Origin: Gemmobacter serpentinus
GTDB lineage: Bacteria > Pseudomonadota > Alphaproteobacteria > Rhodobacterales > Rhodobacteraceae
DNA: 64,000 nucleotides
Assembly (NCBI RefSeq): GCF_008973825.1
Contig: NZ_WCHR01000019.1
Coordinates: 34,278 to 98,277 of the forward strand
Direction: 5' to 3'
The notes below the pieces were generated by a model. The model searched no databases. It saw only the letters and a list, made by a program, of their open reading frames with translations, and was not told the origin of the DNA. A program made the translations under genes and the position numbers. Positions 41,099 through 49,919 of this stretch are shown in pieces. How positions within the stretch are numbered: position 1 is the stretch's first letter; each line of letters opens with the position of its first letter.

Positions 41099-41803
41099 CT
41101 AGCCTTCCTGCCCTTCGGGCGTGAAGAAAACGTCGGCGTGCATGTCCTCGGGTCGCAGCCCGCGCGCAAATGCCATTGCCATCGCCGCATCAACCATCGG
41201 GGGCGGGCCTGCGACATAGGCTTTCCACCCGTCGAAGTCCGCGAGATCCTCGGCCACCGCGTCGGTCACGAACCCGTGCCGATGGGGGGCTACCTGTGTA
41301 TCGGACAAGACAGCCGTAAAGCTGAGATTGTTGTGGCGGTCCGCCAGGGTCTCGAAATGCTCGACGAGATAGAGATCACGCGCGCCGCGTGCGCCGAAGT
41401 AGACATGGATCGGCTGCTTCATGCCGTGCGCAAGGGCTGTTTCCACGATCGACTTGATCGGCGCCAGACCGGAACCGCCGGCGATGCACAGGATCGGGCC
41501 GGAATGATGCTGGCGCAGATAGGAGGAGCCTAGTGGAAATTCGAGCGTCAGCTTGTCACCGGCCTTCAGTGCCTCATGGACGTGCTGCGAGGTGACGCCG
41601 CCCGGAACCTTGCGAATGTGAAATTCGAGGCTGTCGTCGCCGTGACGATTGGCCATGGAGTAGCTGCGCGCGGGCACACCATCGAATCCGACCTGGGCAT
41701 ACTGTCCGGCCGTGAAGAGCAACGGGGAGCCATCCACAGGCGAGATTCGCACCAGTTTGATGTCGTGGGTAAGGTCATCGAGGCCGGACACGATGGCCTC
41801 CAC
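41099..41803 (-). pseudogene. Ferredoxin-reductase part, separated by amber codon
   Basis: The reductase half (234 codons from a GTG at 41,803) contains an FAD domain with RSYSMAN and an NAD domain with GGSGLAPIKSI and YVAGPPPMVDAAM, as in FNR-type reductases. It is in the same frame as the upstream [2Fe-2S] ferredoxin (41,846-42,118), separated only by a TAG at 41,846-41,848 and a short linker (LGSDDDDAVEAPRR). Joined, the two would give 339 residues, the normal size of ferredoxin-FNR fusion reductases. A single change of TGG to TAG is the likely cause. The reductase might still be made from the GTG, so loss of function is not certain. Confidence 0.7.
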
Positions 41804-41845
41804 CCGTCGAGGAGCCTCAACCGCATCATCGTCATCGCTGCCAAG

Positions 41846-42118
41846 CTAGGCGACAGCCGCATCGGTCTGCGGCACCGCGCGGCATGCCAGGATCAGGCCG
41901 TCGGCCTTCTCTTCCTCGCTGAGGGCGAAGCGAGAATGCTGGAGCAGTTCCACCTCGCCCTCGATCAGACGTGACTTGCACGAGCCGCAGCGGCCGGAAC
42001 GGCAGCCGTGGGGATAAGGTATGCCTGCGGCAAGTGCTGCGTCGAGGATGGTTTGTCCCTCCTGGACCTCCAGACTGACCCGTGCCTGCCGAATATCAAC
42101 GAACCTGGTCGTCATCAT
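41846..42118 (-). CDS. [2Fe-2S] ferredoxin domain (N-terminal part of split reductase)
   Basis: A 90-residue chloroplast-type ferredoxin domain: the cluster ligands are in HGCRSGRCGSCKSRLIEGE and the fourth cysteine in LILACRAVP. It ends at an in-frame TAG and the frame continues at once into a ferredoxin-reductase domain. Free ferredoxins of this type exist, so the short product may be functional. The start overlaps the glutaredoxin stop by 4 bp, and the three genes read as one operon. The cofactor and substrate of the original electron-transfer chain cannot be deduced from the sequence. Confidence 0.75.
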   Translation of the reverse strand: MMTTRFVDIRQARVSLEVQEGQTILDAALAAGIPYPHGCRSGRCGSCKSRLIEGEVELLQHSRFALSEEEKADGLILACRAVPQTDAAVA

Positions 42119-42381
42119 GCACTCCCGGTCAAACCTAGAGCCTTGACGAGTCCCGGCTTCTGGCTTGGGAAGGTTCCGTAGAAAACTTCCGACCCTACGA
42201 TTGTAATAGGAGCGACCCTGACACCCGTGCGTGCCTTTGCCTCCTCGGCGATCTTGGGGTCGGTCAGGTCACGCTCCTCATAGGCGAGACCCTGCTGGGC
42301 CAGCCAACGCTTGAGTGCATGGCAGTCCGGGCAGGTCGGCGTCGTATAGATGAGGATGTGTGGCGTGTTGGCTTCTGGCAT
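42115..42381 (-). CDS. Glutaredoxin-like protein
   Basis: An 88-residue glutaredoxin/NrdH-like protein. ILIYTTPTCPDCHALKRWLAQQGLAYEERDL carries a CPDC dithiol motif at about residues 17-20, and VAPITIVGSEVFYGT contains the cis-proline. It is the first gene of the operon with the ferredoxin and reductase halves, which suggests a redox-repair role during metal stress. No promoter is evident upstream. Confidence 0.82.
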   Translation of the reverse strand: MPEANTPHILIYTTPTCPDCHALKRWLAQQGLAYEERDLTDPKIAEEAKARTGVRVAPITIVGSEVFYGTFPSQKPGLVKALGLTGSA

Positions 42382-42723
42382 GTCCTTGCCCTTCTTGCTT
42401 TAGACGTGGATTGGCTTCCGGCAGACCGTCAAACGGCCTCCCGGAAGAGTGGATTGCCGTCAGCGTGCGGCTTCCAGCGCTTGTAAAGTCAAGGCTGTTC
42501 TTGCTCCGGGGTCGAAATTTCCGAAGCGCAGGACGACATCAGCAGATGAAGACTGACGTGGTGCCGGCTACGATCGCTCCGACTCGCTGATCGGGAAGTA
42601 TCGGGCCTGTTGCGCATTGAGATCGCGCAGCCTTCCGGTAGATTGGACGAGACAAATCGACGTGGCCGACACGTTGCCATCAAACGGGCGTGAACCGCCT
42701 CAAGACACAGGTGAAAATCGCTG
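42382..42723. other. Intergenic region between glutaredoxin and arsR 2
   Basis: This 342-bp divergent gap has no convincing gene. The only structure is a CTTCCGG (42,415) / CCGGAAG (42,440) inverted repeat with an 18-nt loop. It should hold promoters for both sides, but I cannot place them. Confidence 0.4.
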
Positions 42724-43116
42724 ATGACTGCCGGTAAACCGAAACTACGGGTCGAAAAGCAGGCCGAGGCCGCAACCCCGAGCGCAACAGAGACACGCAG
42801 CCACCTCGACCATTCCTCGCTCTCGCAGAACGAGGTGACGATCCTGGCGGAAACCTTCCGGCTTCTCGGCGATCCTTCACGGCTGAAAATCCTCCTGAGC
42901 TGCATGCCCGGTCCGATTTCGGTCGGCGAGATCGCGGAGAAAATCGACCTGTCCCTATCCCTGGTCAGCCATCATCTGCGCCTGCTGCGCGGTGCCCGTC
43001 TCGTCAAGGGCGAGCGCCAGGCCAAGCAGATCTTTTACGAGATCGCCGACGAGCATGTCCGTCAGGTTCTCCACGACATGGCGACGCACATCTCCGAGGA
43101 TCACGCCGAGGAGTGA
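42724..43116 (+). CDS. ArsR/SmtB-family metal sensor 2
   Basis: A 130-residue winged-helix repressor with an N-terminal extension of about 35 residues relative to ArsR 1. The core FRLLGDPSRLKILLSCMPGPISVGEIAEKIDLSLSLVSHHLRLLRGARLV matches ArsR 1 closely, including the cysteine at LLSC. It ends in a His/Glu-rich tail (HISEDHAEE). It lies just upstream of the zinc/cadmium ATPase, with the shared operator in between, and is likely its repressor. Confidence 0.85.
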   Translation: MTAGKPKLRVEKQAEAATPSATETRSHLDHSSLSQNEVTILAETFRLLGDPSRLKILLSCMPGPISVGEIAEKIDLSLSLVSHHLRLLRGARLVKGERQAKQIFYEIADEHVRQVLHDMATHISEDHAEE

Positions 43117-43151
43117 TCTGAAACCGCGAAAGCCGATACTATCAACATACG

Positions 43152-43168
43152 CTTGAATAGTTGTTCAA
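43152..43168. promoter_or_regulatory. ArsR-type operator upstream of zntA
   Basis: CTTGAATAGTTGTTCAA is the exact reverse complement of the operator core at 28,094-28,110. A TTGACT-like -35 lies downstream at about 43,178. Two ArsR paralogs and two copies of one site suggest a shared zinc/cadmium regulon. Confidence 0.75.
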
Positions 43169-43243
43169 TCGTGGTATTGACTCCTTTCGTGGCCATGCGG
43201 GGCCTGCGCACGCGCCCACCGCGTGGTGAGAAAGGAGATCGGA

Positions 43244-45895
43244 ATGACAACGGGACTTTCAGCACCTAGCGGCGGTGAGCGCTTGGGCTTTCGCGTCGAG
43301 GGCATGGATTGCGCAAGTTGCGTCGGCAAGATCGAGACTGCACTGAACCGTCTGGGAGGCATCACTGACGTTACCGTCAATTTTGCCACCGAGACGCTGC
43401 AGCTTTCCCGCGATACGGCCAGCACAACGACGTCGAACGACATCGCCAGGAAGATCCGCGCGCTCGGCTTCGATGTGACCGAGCTACCGCCCGCCGTCAT
43501 TCCATCGACGCCCGCCCGGCATTCCGAAGCGCACAGCGGGCATGACCACAGCGGCTGCTCCGGTGAGCATGATCATGGGCACGATCACCACCATGCGCAT
43601 CATCATGATCACAGCGACTGCGGTGGCCACGATCATGGTCAGCTCGCGCAAACGCCGGTCTCGCGCACAGATCCGACATCTCCGCCCAATGTCTCGATGC
43701 GGGTCGAGGGCATGGATTGCGCGAGTTGCGTCGGCAAGATCGAAGTCGCACTTGCAAGAATGCCCGATGTTTCCGACATTCGCGTGAACTTCACGACCGA
43801 AATGCTTGAACTCAACTTGGTTCCCGGCTCGGGCACCAAGGTTGCCGACATCGAAAGGACCATCAAGAGCCTCGGCTTCGGGGTATCCAACACACGCGAA
43901 CTTTCGTCTTCGTCCGACGTCGCCGTGGACGTTGCGCCCGCGCCAGCCATGCGCAATCAACGCTGGTGGCAGACTCGCAAGGGCAAGCACGTCATCGGCC
44001 TCGGTCTGCTGATGGGCTCGGCCTACCTCATCGCCCAGTTTATCCCCCTCTATGCAGAGTGGATCTTTGCACTCGCCGTCGTCGCAGGCGTCCTGCCGTT
44101 CGCCCGCAAGGCGTTTGCTCTCGCGACGTCAGGGTCGCCATTCTCGATTGAGACACTGATGAGCGTGGCCGCGATCGGCGCCTTGGTGATCGGCGAGGCC
44201 GAAGAGGCGGCTGCGGTGGTGTTCCTGTTCGCGGTCGGCGAGTTGCTTGAAAGCGTTGCAGCCGGACGCGCTCGCGCTGGCATAAAGGCCCTTGCGTCGC
44301 TGGTGCCAAAGACCGCAATTCTGCTTGATCCCAGCGGCGCTCAGCGCAGCGTCCCGGCGACTTCCTTGCGCGTGAACGACCTTGTTCTTGTGCGGCCCGG
44401 CGACCGAGTGCCGGCCGACGGACAGATCGTCCAAGGCACTTCCAGCCTCGACGAATCGCCCATCACCGGAGAATCGGTCCCGCGCGCCAAAGCCAAGGGC
44501 GAGAGCATTTATGCTGGGTCCATCAATGTCGATGGCGTTCTCAAGGTTCGCGTCGAAAAGGCCGCTGCCGACAACACGATCTCGCGCATCATCCAGCTCG
44601 TCGAGCAGGCTCAGTCCGCCAAGGCTCCTACCGCACGTTTCATCGAGAATTTCAGCCGCTACTATACCCCGGCCGTGATGCTGATCGCTGCGCTGATCGT
44701 CATCGTGCCGCCACTGGCGATGGGCGGCGATTGGGACACCTGGATCTATCGCGGCCTCGCGCTCTTGCTGATCGCATGTCCCTGCGCGCTCGTTCTCTCG
44801 ACGCCTGCGGCGATCGCCTCGGGCCTTGCCGTCGGCACCCGCCGCGGCCTGCTGATCAAGGGCGGCAACGCCCTCGAAACCATCGGCAAGGTGAATGCTA
44901 TCGCCTTCGACAAGACAGGGACGCTTACTGAGGGCAAGCCGCGCGTCACCGAAACGGTGGCCTTCGGCAAGAACGAGGAGAAGGACGTCATCGCATTGGC
45001 GGCAGCGGTCGAGACGGGTTCCAGCCATCCGCTTGCCAAGGCGATCATCAACCGAGCAGAGGCTTCCGGCATAGCGGTCCCTCCGGCGCAGGACGCCTCT
45101 GCGACGGCCGGGAAGGCAGTCCATGCCACGGTCGTCGGGCGCCGCCTTGCCGTCGGCTCCCCGAGCCATGCCGCGAACGTGGTAGTGATCGGTAAGCACG
45201 AGCAGAGCGCAATCGAAGGGCTCGAAGATCGCGGCAACACCGTTGCCGTCCTCTTTGATGAGGGGACGCGGGAAGCAATCGGCCTGATCGCCTTGCGCGA
45301 CGAACCGCGGCGAGACGCGCCCGAGGGGATTGCCCGGCTCAAAGCGATGGGCGTTCGTTCCGTGATGCTGACCGGCGACAATCGGCGCACCGCTCAGGCG
45401 ATCGCCAAGGGTCTTGGTATCGAATGGAGCGCCGAGCTTCTGCCGCAGGACAAGCTCGATCTCGTGAACGAGATGAAACGAACGACCAAGGTGGCTATGG
45501 TCGGTGATGGAATCAACGATGCCCCTGCGCTCGCAACCGCCGATGTCGGGATCGCCATGGGCGGCGGAACCGACGTGGCAATCGAGACGGCGGACGCCGC
45601 CCTGCTGAAGAGCCGAGTGACGGATGTTGCCCATCTTGTGGCGCTGTCCCGTGCGACAATGGCCAACATCCATCAGAACGTCGTCTTCGCTTTGGCGCTG
45701 AAGGGCCTGTTTCTCGTTACCAGCGTCCTAGGGATCACCGGCCTCTGGATCGCAGTCCTCGCCGATACCGGCGCCACCGCGATCGTGACGCTGAATGCGC
45801 TCCGGCTCTTGCGCTTCAAGGGGGCGAAGTCGAACGACGACGAACGTGACGACGGCACGTCTTCACGCCCCCTGATACCAGCCGAGAGCTACTGA
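43244..45895 (+). CDS. zntA: Zinc/cadmium/lead P-type ATPase
   Basis: Start at ATG 43,244 (AAAGGAG upstream; an in-frame GTG at 43,223 is less likely) gives 883 residues. Two HMA domains carry GMDCASC at residues 20-26 and 156-162 and are separated by a His-rich spacer (about 93-131, many HDH and HHH units). The core has TGES (409), CPC (512-514), DKTGT (556-560), SSHPLAKAI and [23 protein letters not shown] and GMDC (rather than GMTC) are features of the Zn/Cd/Pb group. It lies between arsR 2 and a MerR regulator. Confidence 0.92.
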   Translation: MTTGLSAPSGGERLGFRVEGMDCASCVGKIETALNRLGGITDVTVNFATETLQLSRDTASTTTSNDIARKIRALGFDVTELPPAVIPSTPARHSEAHSGHDHSGCSGEHDHGHDHHHAHHHDHSDCGGHDHGQLAQTPVSRTDPTSPPNVSMRVEGMDCASCVGKIEVALARMPDVSDIRVNFTTEMLELNLVPGSGTKVADIERTIKSLGFGVSNTRELSSSSDVAVDVAPAPAMRNQRWWQTRKGKHVIGLGLLMGSAYLIAQFIPLYAEWIFALAVVAGVLPFARKAFALATSGSPFSIETLMSVAAIGALVIGEAEEAAAVVFLFAVGELLESVAAGRARAGIKALASLVPKTAILLDPSGAQRSVPATSLRVNDLVLVRPGDRVPADGQIVQGTSSLDESPITGESVPRAKAKGESIYAGSINVDGVLKVRVEKAAADNTISRIIQLVEQAQSAKAPTARFIENFSRYYTPAVMLIAALIVIVPPLAMGGDWDTWIYRGLALLLIACPCALVLSTPAAIASGLAVGTRRGLLIKGGNALETIGKVNAIAFDKTGTLTEGKPRVTETVAFGKNEEKDVIALAAAVETGSSHPLAKAIINRAEASGIAVPPAQDASATAGKAVHATVVGRRLAVGSPSHAANVVVIGKHEQSAIEGLEDRGNTVAVLFDEGTREAIGLIALRDEPRRDAPEGIARLKAMGVRSVMLTGDNRRTAQAIAKGLGIEWSAELLPQDKLDLVNEMKRTTKVAMVGDGINDAPALATADVGIAMGGGTDVAIETADAALLKSRVTDVAHLVALSRATMANIHQNVVFALALKGLFLVTSVLGITGLWIAVLADTGATAIVTLNALRLLRFKGAKSNDDERDDGTSSRPLIPAESY

Positions 45896-45912
45896 TCCCT
45901 CCCGTCGAAGAA

Positions 45913-45938
45913 GCCGTCCGTCAAACTTGACGGGCGGC
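45913..45938 (+). terminator. Terminator after zntA
   Basis: GCCGTCCGTCAA and TTGACGGGCGGC form a 12-bp stem with one mismatch around AC, followed by TTTG. It ends zntA transcription before the MerR gene. Confidence 0.75.
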
Positions 45939-46032
45939 TTTGCCCGGCCGGAACCAATCGTAGCAACGGCGAACATCGCGCTCGGAAAACCCATTCATGA
46001 ACTGGCACCACCCTTCAGAAAGGACAACAGCC

Positions 46033-46443
46033 ATGGACCTGGGCATCGGCAAACTCTCCCAGATCACGGGGGTCAAGATTCCAACGATCCGCTATTACGA
46101 GCAGATCGGTCTCTTGCCCGAGGGCTTGCGAAACAAGGGCAATCAGAGACGCTACGATCATGATGCGGTCAAACGATTACTGTTCATTCGCCGGGCGCGG
46201 GATCTCGGGTTTGACATCGATGCGATCAGGGATCTGCTTCATCTAGCCGACGTCTCGGCCTCGCGTTCGCCCGAGGCACTCCGTATCGCAAAACAGCAGC
46301 TCGCTTCCGTCGAGGAGAAGATCGCTCAACTGGAAGACCTTGAAAAGGTGATCAAGCGGGTCGCCGAAGGCGAGAGCGATGGGGACGACGCGCCCTATTG
46401 CTGCAGCACGGCGACAGATCATGCGGATAAGCCCCTCCACTAG
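46033..46443 (+). CDS. MerR-family regulator, ZntR/PbrR-like
   Basis: Start at ATG 46,033 after GAAAGGA gives 136 residues. MDLGIGKLSQITGVKIPTIRYYEQIGLLPEGLRNKGNQRRY is the winged helix, with RRARDLGFDIDAIRDLLHL and a long dimerisation helix after it. The C-terminal metal region APYCCSTATDHAD contains a Cys-Cys pair and a histidine, unlike the CueR loop, so zinc, cadmium or lead is more likely than copper. It lies next to zntA. Its promoter target cannot be placed with confidence, as no MerR-type dyad stands out before zntA. Confidence 0.82.
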   Translation: MDLGIGKLSQITGVKIPTIRYYEQIGLLPEGLRNKGNQRRYDHDAVKRLLFIRRARDLGFDIDAIRDLLHLADVSASRSPEALRIAKQQLASVEEKIAQLEDLEKVIKRVAEGESDGDDAPYCCSTATDHADKPLH

Positions 46444-46462
46444 CCTCGAAACGACAGGAGGT

Positions 46463-47743
46463 ATGGAGTTGAGATACCTTTATTCCAATCTGGAAAGGAG
46501 CCAGAGCTGCGTCGTCGTGGGGGCGGGACCGGCCGGCCTGATGCTCGGACTCCTTCTGGCCCGATCCGGGGTCGACGTAACGGTCATCGAGAAGCACCAG
46601 GACTTCCTGCGCGATTTTCGTGGAGATACCATCCATCCTTCGACACTCGAAGCAATGCACGAGCTTGGCTATCTCGACGAACTTCTCACGCTTCCCCATC
46701 AGAAAGCCTATCAGCTCCACGCTGAGATCGAAGGACGCAAGGTCACGATCGCAGACTTCTCCAAACTGCCGACGCGCGCCAAGTTCATCGCGTTCATGCC
46801 CCAATGGGATTTCCTGAATTTTCTGGCACGGAAGGCAGCGGGATTTCCGCGCTTCCGCTTGCTGATGTCGACCGAGATAACGTCGCTCCGTTGGGAAGCA
46901 GGTCGAGTTGTCGGCGTGAATGCTCGCCAGAGCGACCGCAATCTGGTTCTTGATGCCGATCTCGTAATCGGTGCCGACGGACGCAATTCCGCCACCCGCA
47001 AGGCTGCGGGACTTGAGTTTCAGAGCTTTGGCACGGCCACAGATATTCTATGGATGAAGGTCTCGAAAAAGGCCGGCGATCCCCAGCAAGCGATGAGCCA
47101 TGCCGGCCCGCGACAGGGGCTGGTTCTGATCGACCGAGGCGACTACTGGCAGTGCGGCTACGTCATCACCAAGGGGACCGTCGACGCGCTGAAGGACGGC
47201 GGAATTGGTGCGCTTCGCGCAAGGATCGCTGAGGTCGCACCTTTGCCTGCGGACCGCTTCAAGGAGATCCGCTCTTGGGATGACGTGCATCTGCTGAGCG
47301 TTCGGATCGACCGCCTGAAGACGTGGTGGAAACCCGGCCTGTTGTTTATCGGGGATGCCGCACACGCCATGTCGCTGATTGGCGGCGTTGGTGTGAACCT
47401 CGCTATTCAGGACGCTATAGCGACGGCCAACCTACTGGCTGAAGCCTTGCGCGAAGGACGAATGAAAACGCGCTTGCTGGAGGCCGTGCAGCGCCGACGC
47501 GCCTTTCCAACCAGAGCGACCCAAAAACTACAACTGATGATGCGCAGCCGAAAGCGTGCGGGTGAGGCAGACAGCGCACGAAGTCCGAAGCCTCCTCTCT
47601 TCATGCGCCTGATTGCCCGGTCGCCACTGTTGCCCCGGCTGACCGGCCGCCTCATCGGACTTGGCTTTCGTCCCGAGCATGTTCGCACACAGCTAGTCGA
47701 TTGGTCCTGTTCGCTCAGGAAGTCTGCGGCTCCGCCCCGATAA
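46463..47743 (+). CDS. FAD-dependent monooxygenase
   Basis: A 426-residue flavoprotein monooxygenase starting at ATG 46,463 with CAGGAGG upstream. Motifs: GAGPAG dinucleotide fold (about residues 20-26, in SCVVVGAGPAGLMLGLLLARSGVDVTVIEK), the DG motif in DLVIGADGRNSATRKAAG (about 172-189) and the GD motif in LLFIGDAAHAMSLIGGVGVNLAIQDA (about 293-318). Substrate unknown; similar enzymes hydroxylate aromatic compounds or antibiotics, and TetX-like inactivation is conceivable but not supported. It lies at the right end of the element, 20 bp after the MerR gene. Confidence 0.85.
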   Translation: MELRYLYSNLERSQSCVVVGAGPAGLMLGLLLARSGVDVTVIEKHQDFLRDFRGDTIHPSTLEAMHELGYLDELLTLPHQKAYQLHAEIEGRKVTIADFSKLPTRAKFIAFMPQWDFLNFLARKAAGFPRFRLLMSTEITSLRWEAGRVVGVNARQSDRNLVLDADLVIGADGRNSATRKAAGLEFQSFGTATDILWMKVSKKAGDPQQAMSHAGPRQGLVLIDRGDYWQCGYVITKGTVDALKDGGIGALRARIAEVAPLPADRFKEIRSWDDVHLLSVRIDRLKTWWKPGLLFIGDAAHAMSLIGGVGVNLAIQDAIATANLLAEALREGRMKTRLLEAVQRRRAFPTRATQKLQLMMRSRKRAGEADSARSPKPPLFMRLIARSPLLPRLTGRLIGLGFRPEHVRTQLVDWSCSLRKSAAPPR

Positions 47744-47926
47744 AACTATGGAGCAGGTGCTTGACCTAGGCACCTTGGCCGATGTCACCTTCACCGTAGA
47801 GACTAGCTTGCGAGAAAGGGATTATCGTTCGCTGGTGAATTTCCCGCTGACATTCTCGCCATCCGCCGCAGCACGGGAGATTCTCTGCCCGTTTCGAAGA
47901 ACCAGCAATCAACGATTAGGGGAGAA

Positions 47927-48003
47927 TGGCGCACCCATCAGGATTCGAACCTGAGGCCTCCACCTTCGGAGGGTGGCGCTCTATCCAGCTGAGCTATGGG
48001 TGC
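47927..48003 (-). tRNA. tRNA-Arg (anticodon CCG)
   Basis: A complete tRNA read on the minus strand: acceptor stem GCACCCA/TGGGTGC, a normal D arm, anticodon loop CTCCGAA with CCG at 47,967-47,969, the T-loop motif GTTCGAATC, discriminator G and an encoded CCA. The fold shows no mismatched stem. It adjoins the right end of the ICE, and its 5' 41 nt are duplicated at 48,129-48,169. Confidence 0.95.
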
Positions 48004-48128
48004 CTACTGCTTACGCAGTGCTTACGCGGTTTTCGAGCGAGTGTTAACCCCAAAAATCGAAGCCCGCAAGTTACTGTTTTACTTCTACTTTTTTACTCAC
48101 TCGTTCACATTGCCGGACTTGACATCCG

Positions 48129-48169
48129 CCTTCGGAGGGCAACGCTCTATCCAGCTGAGCTATGGGTGC
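48129..48169 (-). pseudogene. 5' fragment of a second tRNA-Arg; putative attachment scar
   Basis: From the 5' end it matches the intact tRNA for 27 nt (48,143-48,169 against 47,977-48,003), differs in three bases of the anticodon stem, and matches again over 11 nt including the anticodon CCG. It then diverges, so no T arm or acceptor 3' strand exists. A 9-bp direct repeat TGCTTACGC (48,008 and 48,019) lies in the 125-bp gap to the intact gene. It is likely the leftover of site-specific integration. Confidence 0.7.
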
Positions 48170-48214
48170 ATTGCGGTTTCAATAGACGATGCGGCGCAGG
48201 CGCGCAACCTGAAA

Positions 48215-49435
48215 TCAGGCGAAAAGCTCGTGGCACAGTTCCAGCGCCTCAATCAGCTTGTCGACCTCAGCTTGCGTATTATAGAGGGCGAAAGATGCCC
48301 GGCAGGTCGCGCCGACGCCGAAATGCTGCAAGAGCGGCATGGCGCAATGGGTGCCTGCGCGAACGGCCACGCCCTTCTTGTCCAGCACGGTCGAAACATC
48401 ATGCGCATGGGCTGGCCCCTGCATGGTGAAGGAAAAGATCGCACCCTTCCCGGCCGAATCGCCCTGAATGTTCAGCCAGTTCAAACCCTTGAGACGCGAA
48501 CGTGCGTAATCGCGCAAAGTGCGCTCATGCGCCGCCACATTCTCCATGCCAAGGCCGGTCAGGTAATCCAGCGCGACGCCAAGCCCGATCTGCTGCACAA
48601 TGCCGGGGGTGCCCGCCTCGAACCGCATCGGCGGATCGGCATAGCTCACCCCATCGCGTGACACTTCGCGGATCATGTCGCCACCGCCAAGGAAGGGCCG
48701 CATCTCCGCCATCCGCTCATGCCGAATGAAGATCGCGCCGGAACCGCTTGGTCCGTATAGCTTATGCCCGGTGATGGCGTAGAAATCGCAGCCCATGGCC
48801 TGCACATCCACCGGCATATGCACGGCGCCCTGGCTGCCATCGACCAGAACCGGCACCCCCCTGGCACGGGCGGCATGGCAGATCGCGGCCACATCCACCA
48901 CGGTGCCGGTGACATTCGACATCTGGGTGATCGCGACGAGCTTGGTGCGCGGCCCGATGGCGTCAATCACCGCCTGCGGGTCCAGATCGCCATTGGCATC
49001 GCATTCAACCCATTTCAGCACCACGCCCTGCCGCTCACGCAGGAAATGCCAAGGCACGATATTGGCGTGATGTTCCATGATCGACAGCACGATCTCGTCG
49101 CCGGGTTGCAGGCGCGGTGCGGCCCAGGCATAGGAAATCAGGTTGATCCCCTCGGTCGTGCCGCTGGTGAAGACGATCTCTTCCTCCGACGGCGCATTGA
49201 GGAAACGCGCGATCTTGCCGCGCACCGCCTCATATTTCTCGGTGGCAAGGTTTGAAAGGTAATGCAGGCCCCGATGCACATTGGCATATTCATGGGCATA
49301 GCTTTGGGTGATCGCGTCAATCACCAGCTGCGGCTTTTGGGCCGATGCGCCATTGTCCAGGTAAACCAATGACTTGCCATTGACCTGGCGGCTCAGGATC
49401 GGGAAATCGGCCCGCACGGCCTCGACATTGAACAT
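48215..49435 (-). CDS. sufS: SufS cysteine desulfurase
   Basis: Start at ATG 49,435 (MFNVEAVRADFPILSRQVNGK) gives 406 residues, normal for group II desulfurases. The PLP lysine is in ITGHKLYGPSG (Lys225) and the catalytic cysteine in RAGTHCAMPLL (Cys363), on the short loop that distinguishes SufS from IscS. It removes sulfur from cysteine for SufBCD. It is the last visible suf gene, about 210 bp from the tRNA-Arg and the ICE edge. Confidence 0.93.
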   Translation of the reverse strand: MFNVEAVRADFPILSRQVNGKSLVYLDNGASAQKPQLVIDAITQSYAHEYANVHRGLHYLSNLATEKYEAVRGKIARFLNAPSEEEIVFTSGTTEGINLISYAWAAPRLQPGDEIVLSIMEHHANIVPWHFLRERQGVVLKWVECDANGDLDPQAVIDAIGPRTKLVAITQMSNVTGTVVDVAAICHAARARGVPVLVDGSQGAVHMPVDVQAMGCDFYAITGHKLYGPSGSGAIFIRHERMAEMRPFLGGGDMIREVSRDGVSYADPPMRFEAGTPGIVQQIGLGVALDYLTGLGMENVAAHERTLRDYARSRLKGLNWLNIQGDSAGKGAIFSFTMQGPAHAHDVSTVLDKKGVAVRAGTHCAMPLLQHFGVGATCRASFALYNTQAEVDKLIEALELCHELFA

Positions 49436-49436
49436 C

Positions 49437-49919
49437 TCATTCCCCCTGTTCGACGACCATAAGGCCCATGACCCATTGGAACAGAAACCCGGCAAAGGCC
49501 ACGATGCCGGTCACCGTCAGTTGCGGCCCCGGGCCGATCATTGCGGTCACCAGACCGATCAGCAGGACCAGCGGCGAGACCGCGACGAGCGCCCAGAACA
49601 ATGCGATGCGCGCGCCATACCAGCTGCCACGCCCGCCCGCCGCCATGCCGATCAGCCGCGAGGCGGCGGCCAGCAGGTAAAAGGCCGGGATCATCGCCAA
49701 AAGCCCAAGCGCCCGGCCCAGCAATTGCGGCGGCAACGGAATCTCAGGGTCCAGCCGCGCCACCTGCATCGCCGCCGGATACTGCGCGATAAAGGCGATC
49801 AGCAGAAAGACGAACAGCAGACTGAAGGCAAAGGCCTCCGACTTGCCGCGCGCCAGATGGCGCCGCACCACGTTGCGCGGGCGGCGCCAGCTTTCGATGA
49901 TGTCAGAGGTGACTGACAT
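49437..49919 (-). CDS. Yip1-like membrane protein
   Basis: Start at ATG 49,919 (MSVTSDIIESWRRPRNVVRRHLARGKSE) gives 160 residues. Four or five membrane helices follow a basic cytoplasmic start; the pattern resembles Yip1-domain proteins, which are common at this position in Rhodobacteraceae suf clusters. The function is unknown. Its start overlaps the sufD stop and its end is 1 bp from sufS, so it is part of the operon. Confidence 0.7.
   Translation of the reverse strand: MSVTSDIIESWRRPRNVVRRHLARGKSEAFAFSLLFVFLLIAFIAQYPAAMQVARLDPEIPLPPQLLGRALGLLAMIPAFYLLAAASRLIGMAAGGRGSWYGARIALFWALVAVSPLVLLIGLVTAMIGPGPQLTVTGIVAFAGFLFQWVMGLMVVEQGE

Noticed and set aside
44129..45673. A 514-codon minus-strand frame opposite zntA
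   Set aside because: It is the antisense shadow of the zinc/cadmium ATPase and shows no domain or start signal.
48129..48169. A second functional tRNA-Arg
   Set aside because: Only the 5' half is present; the T arm and the 3' acceptor strand are missing.
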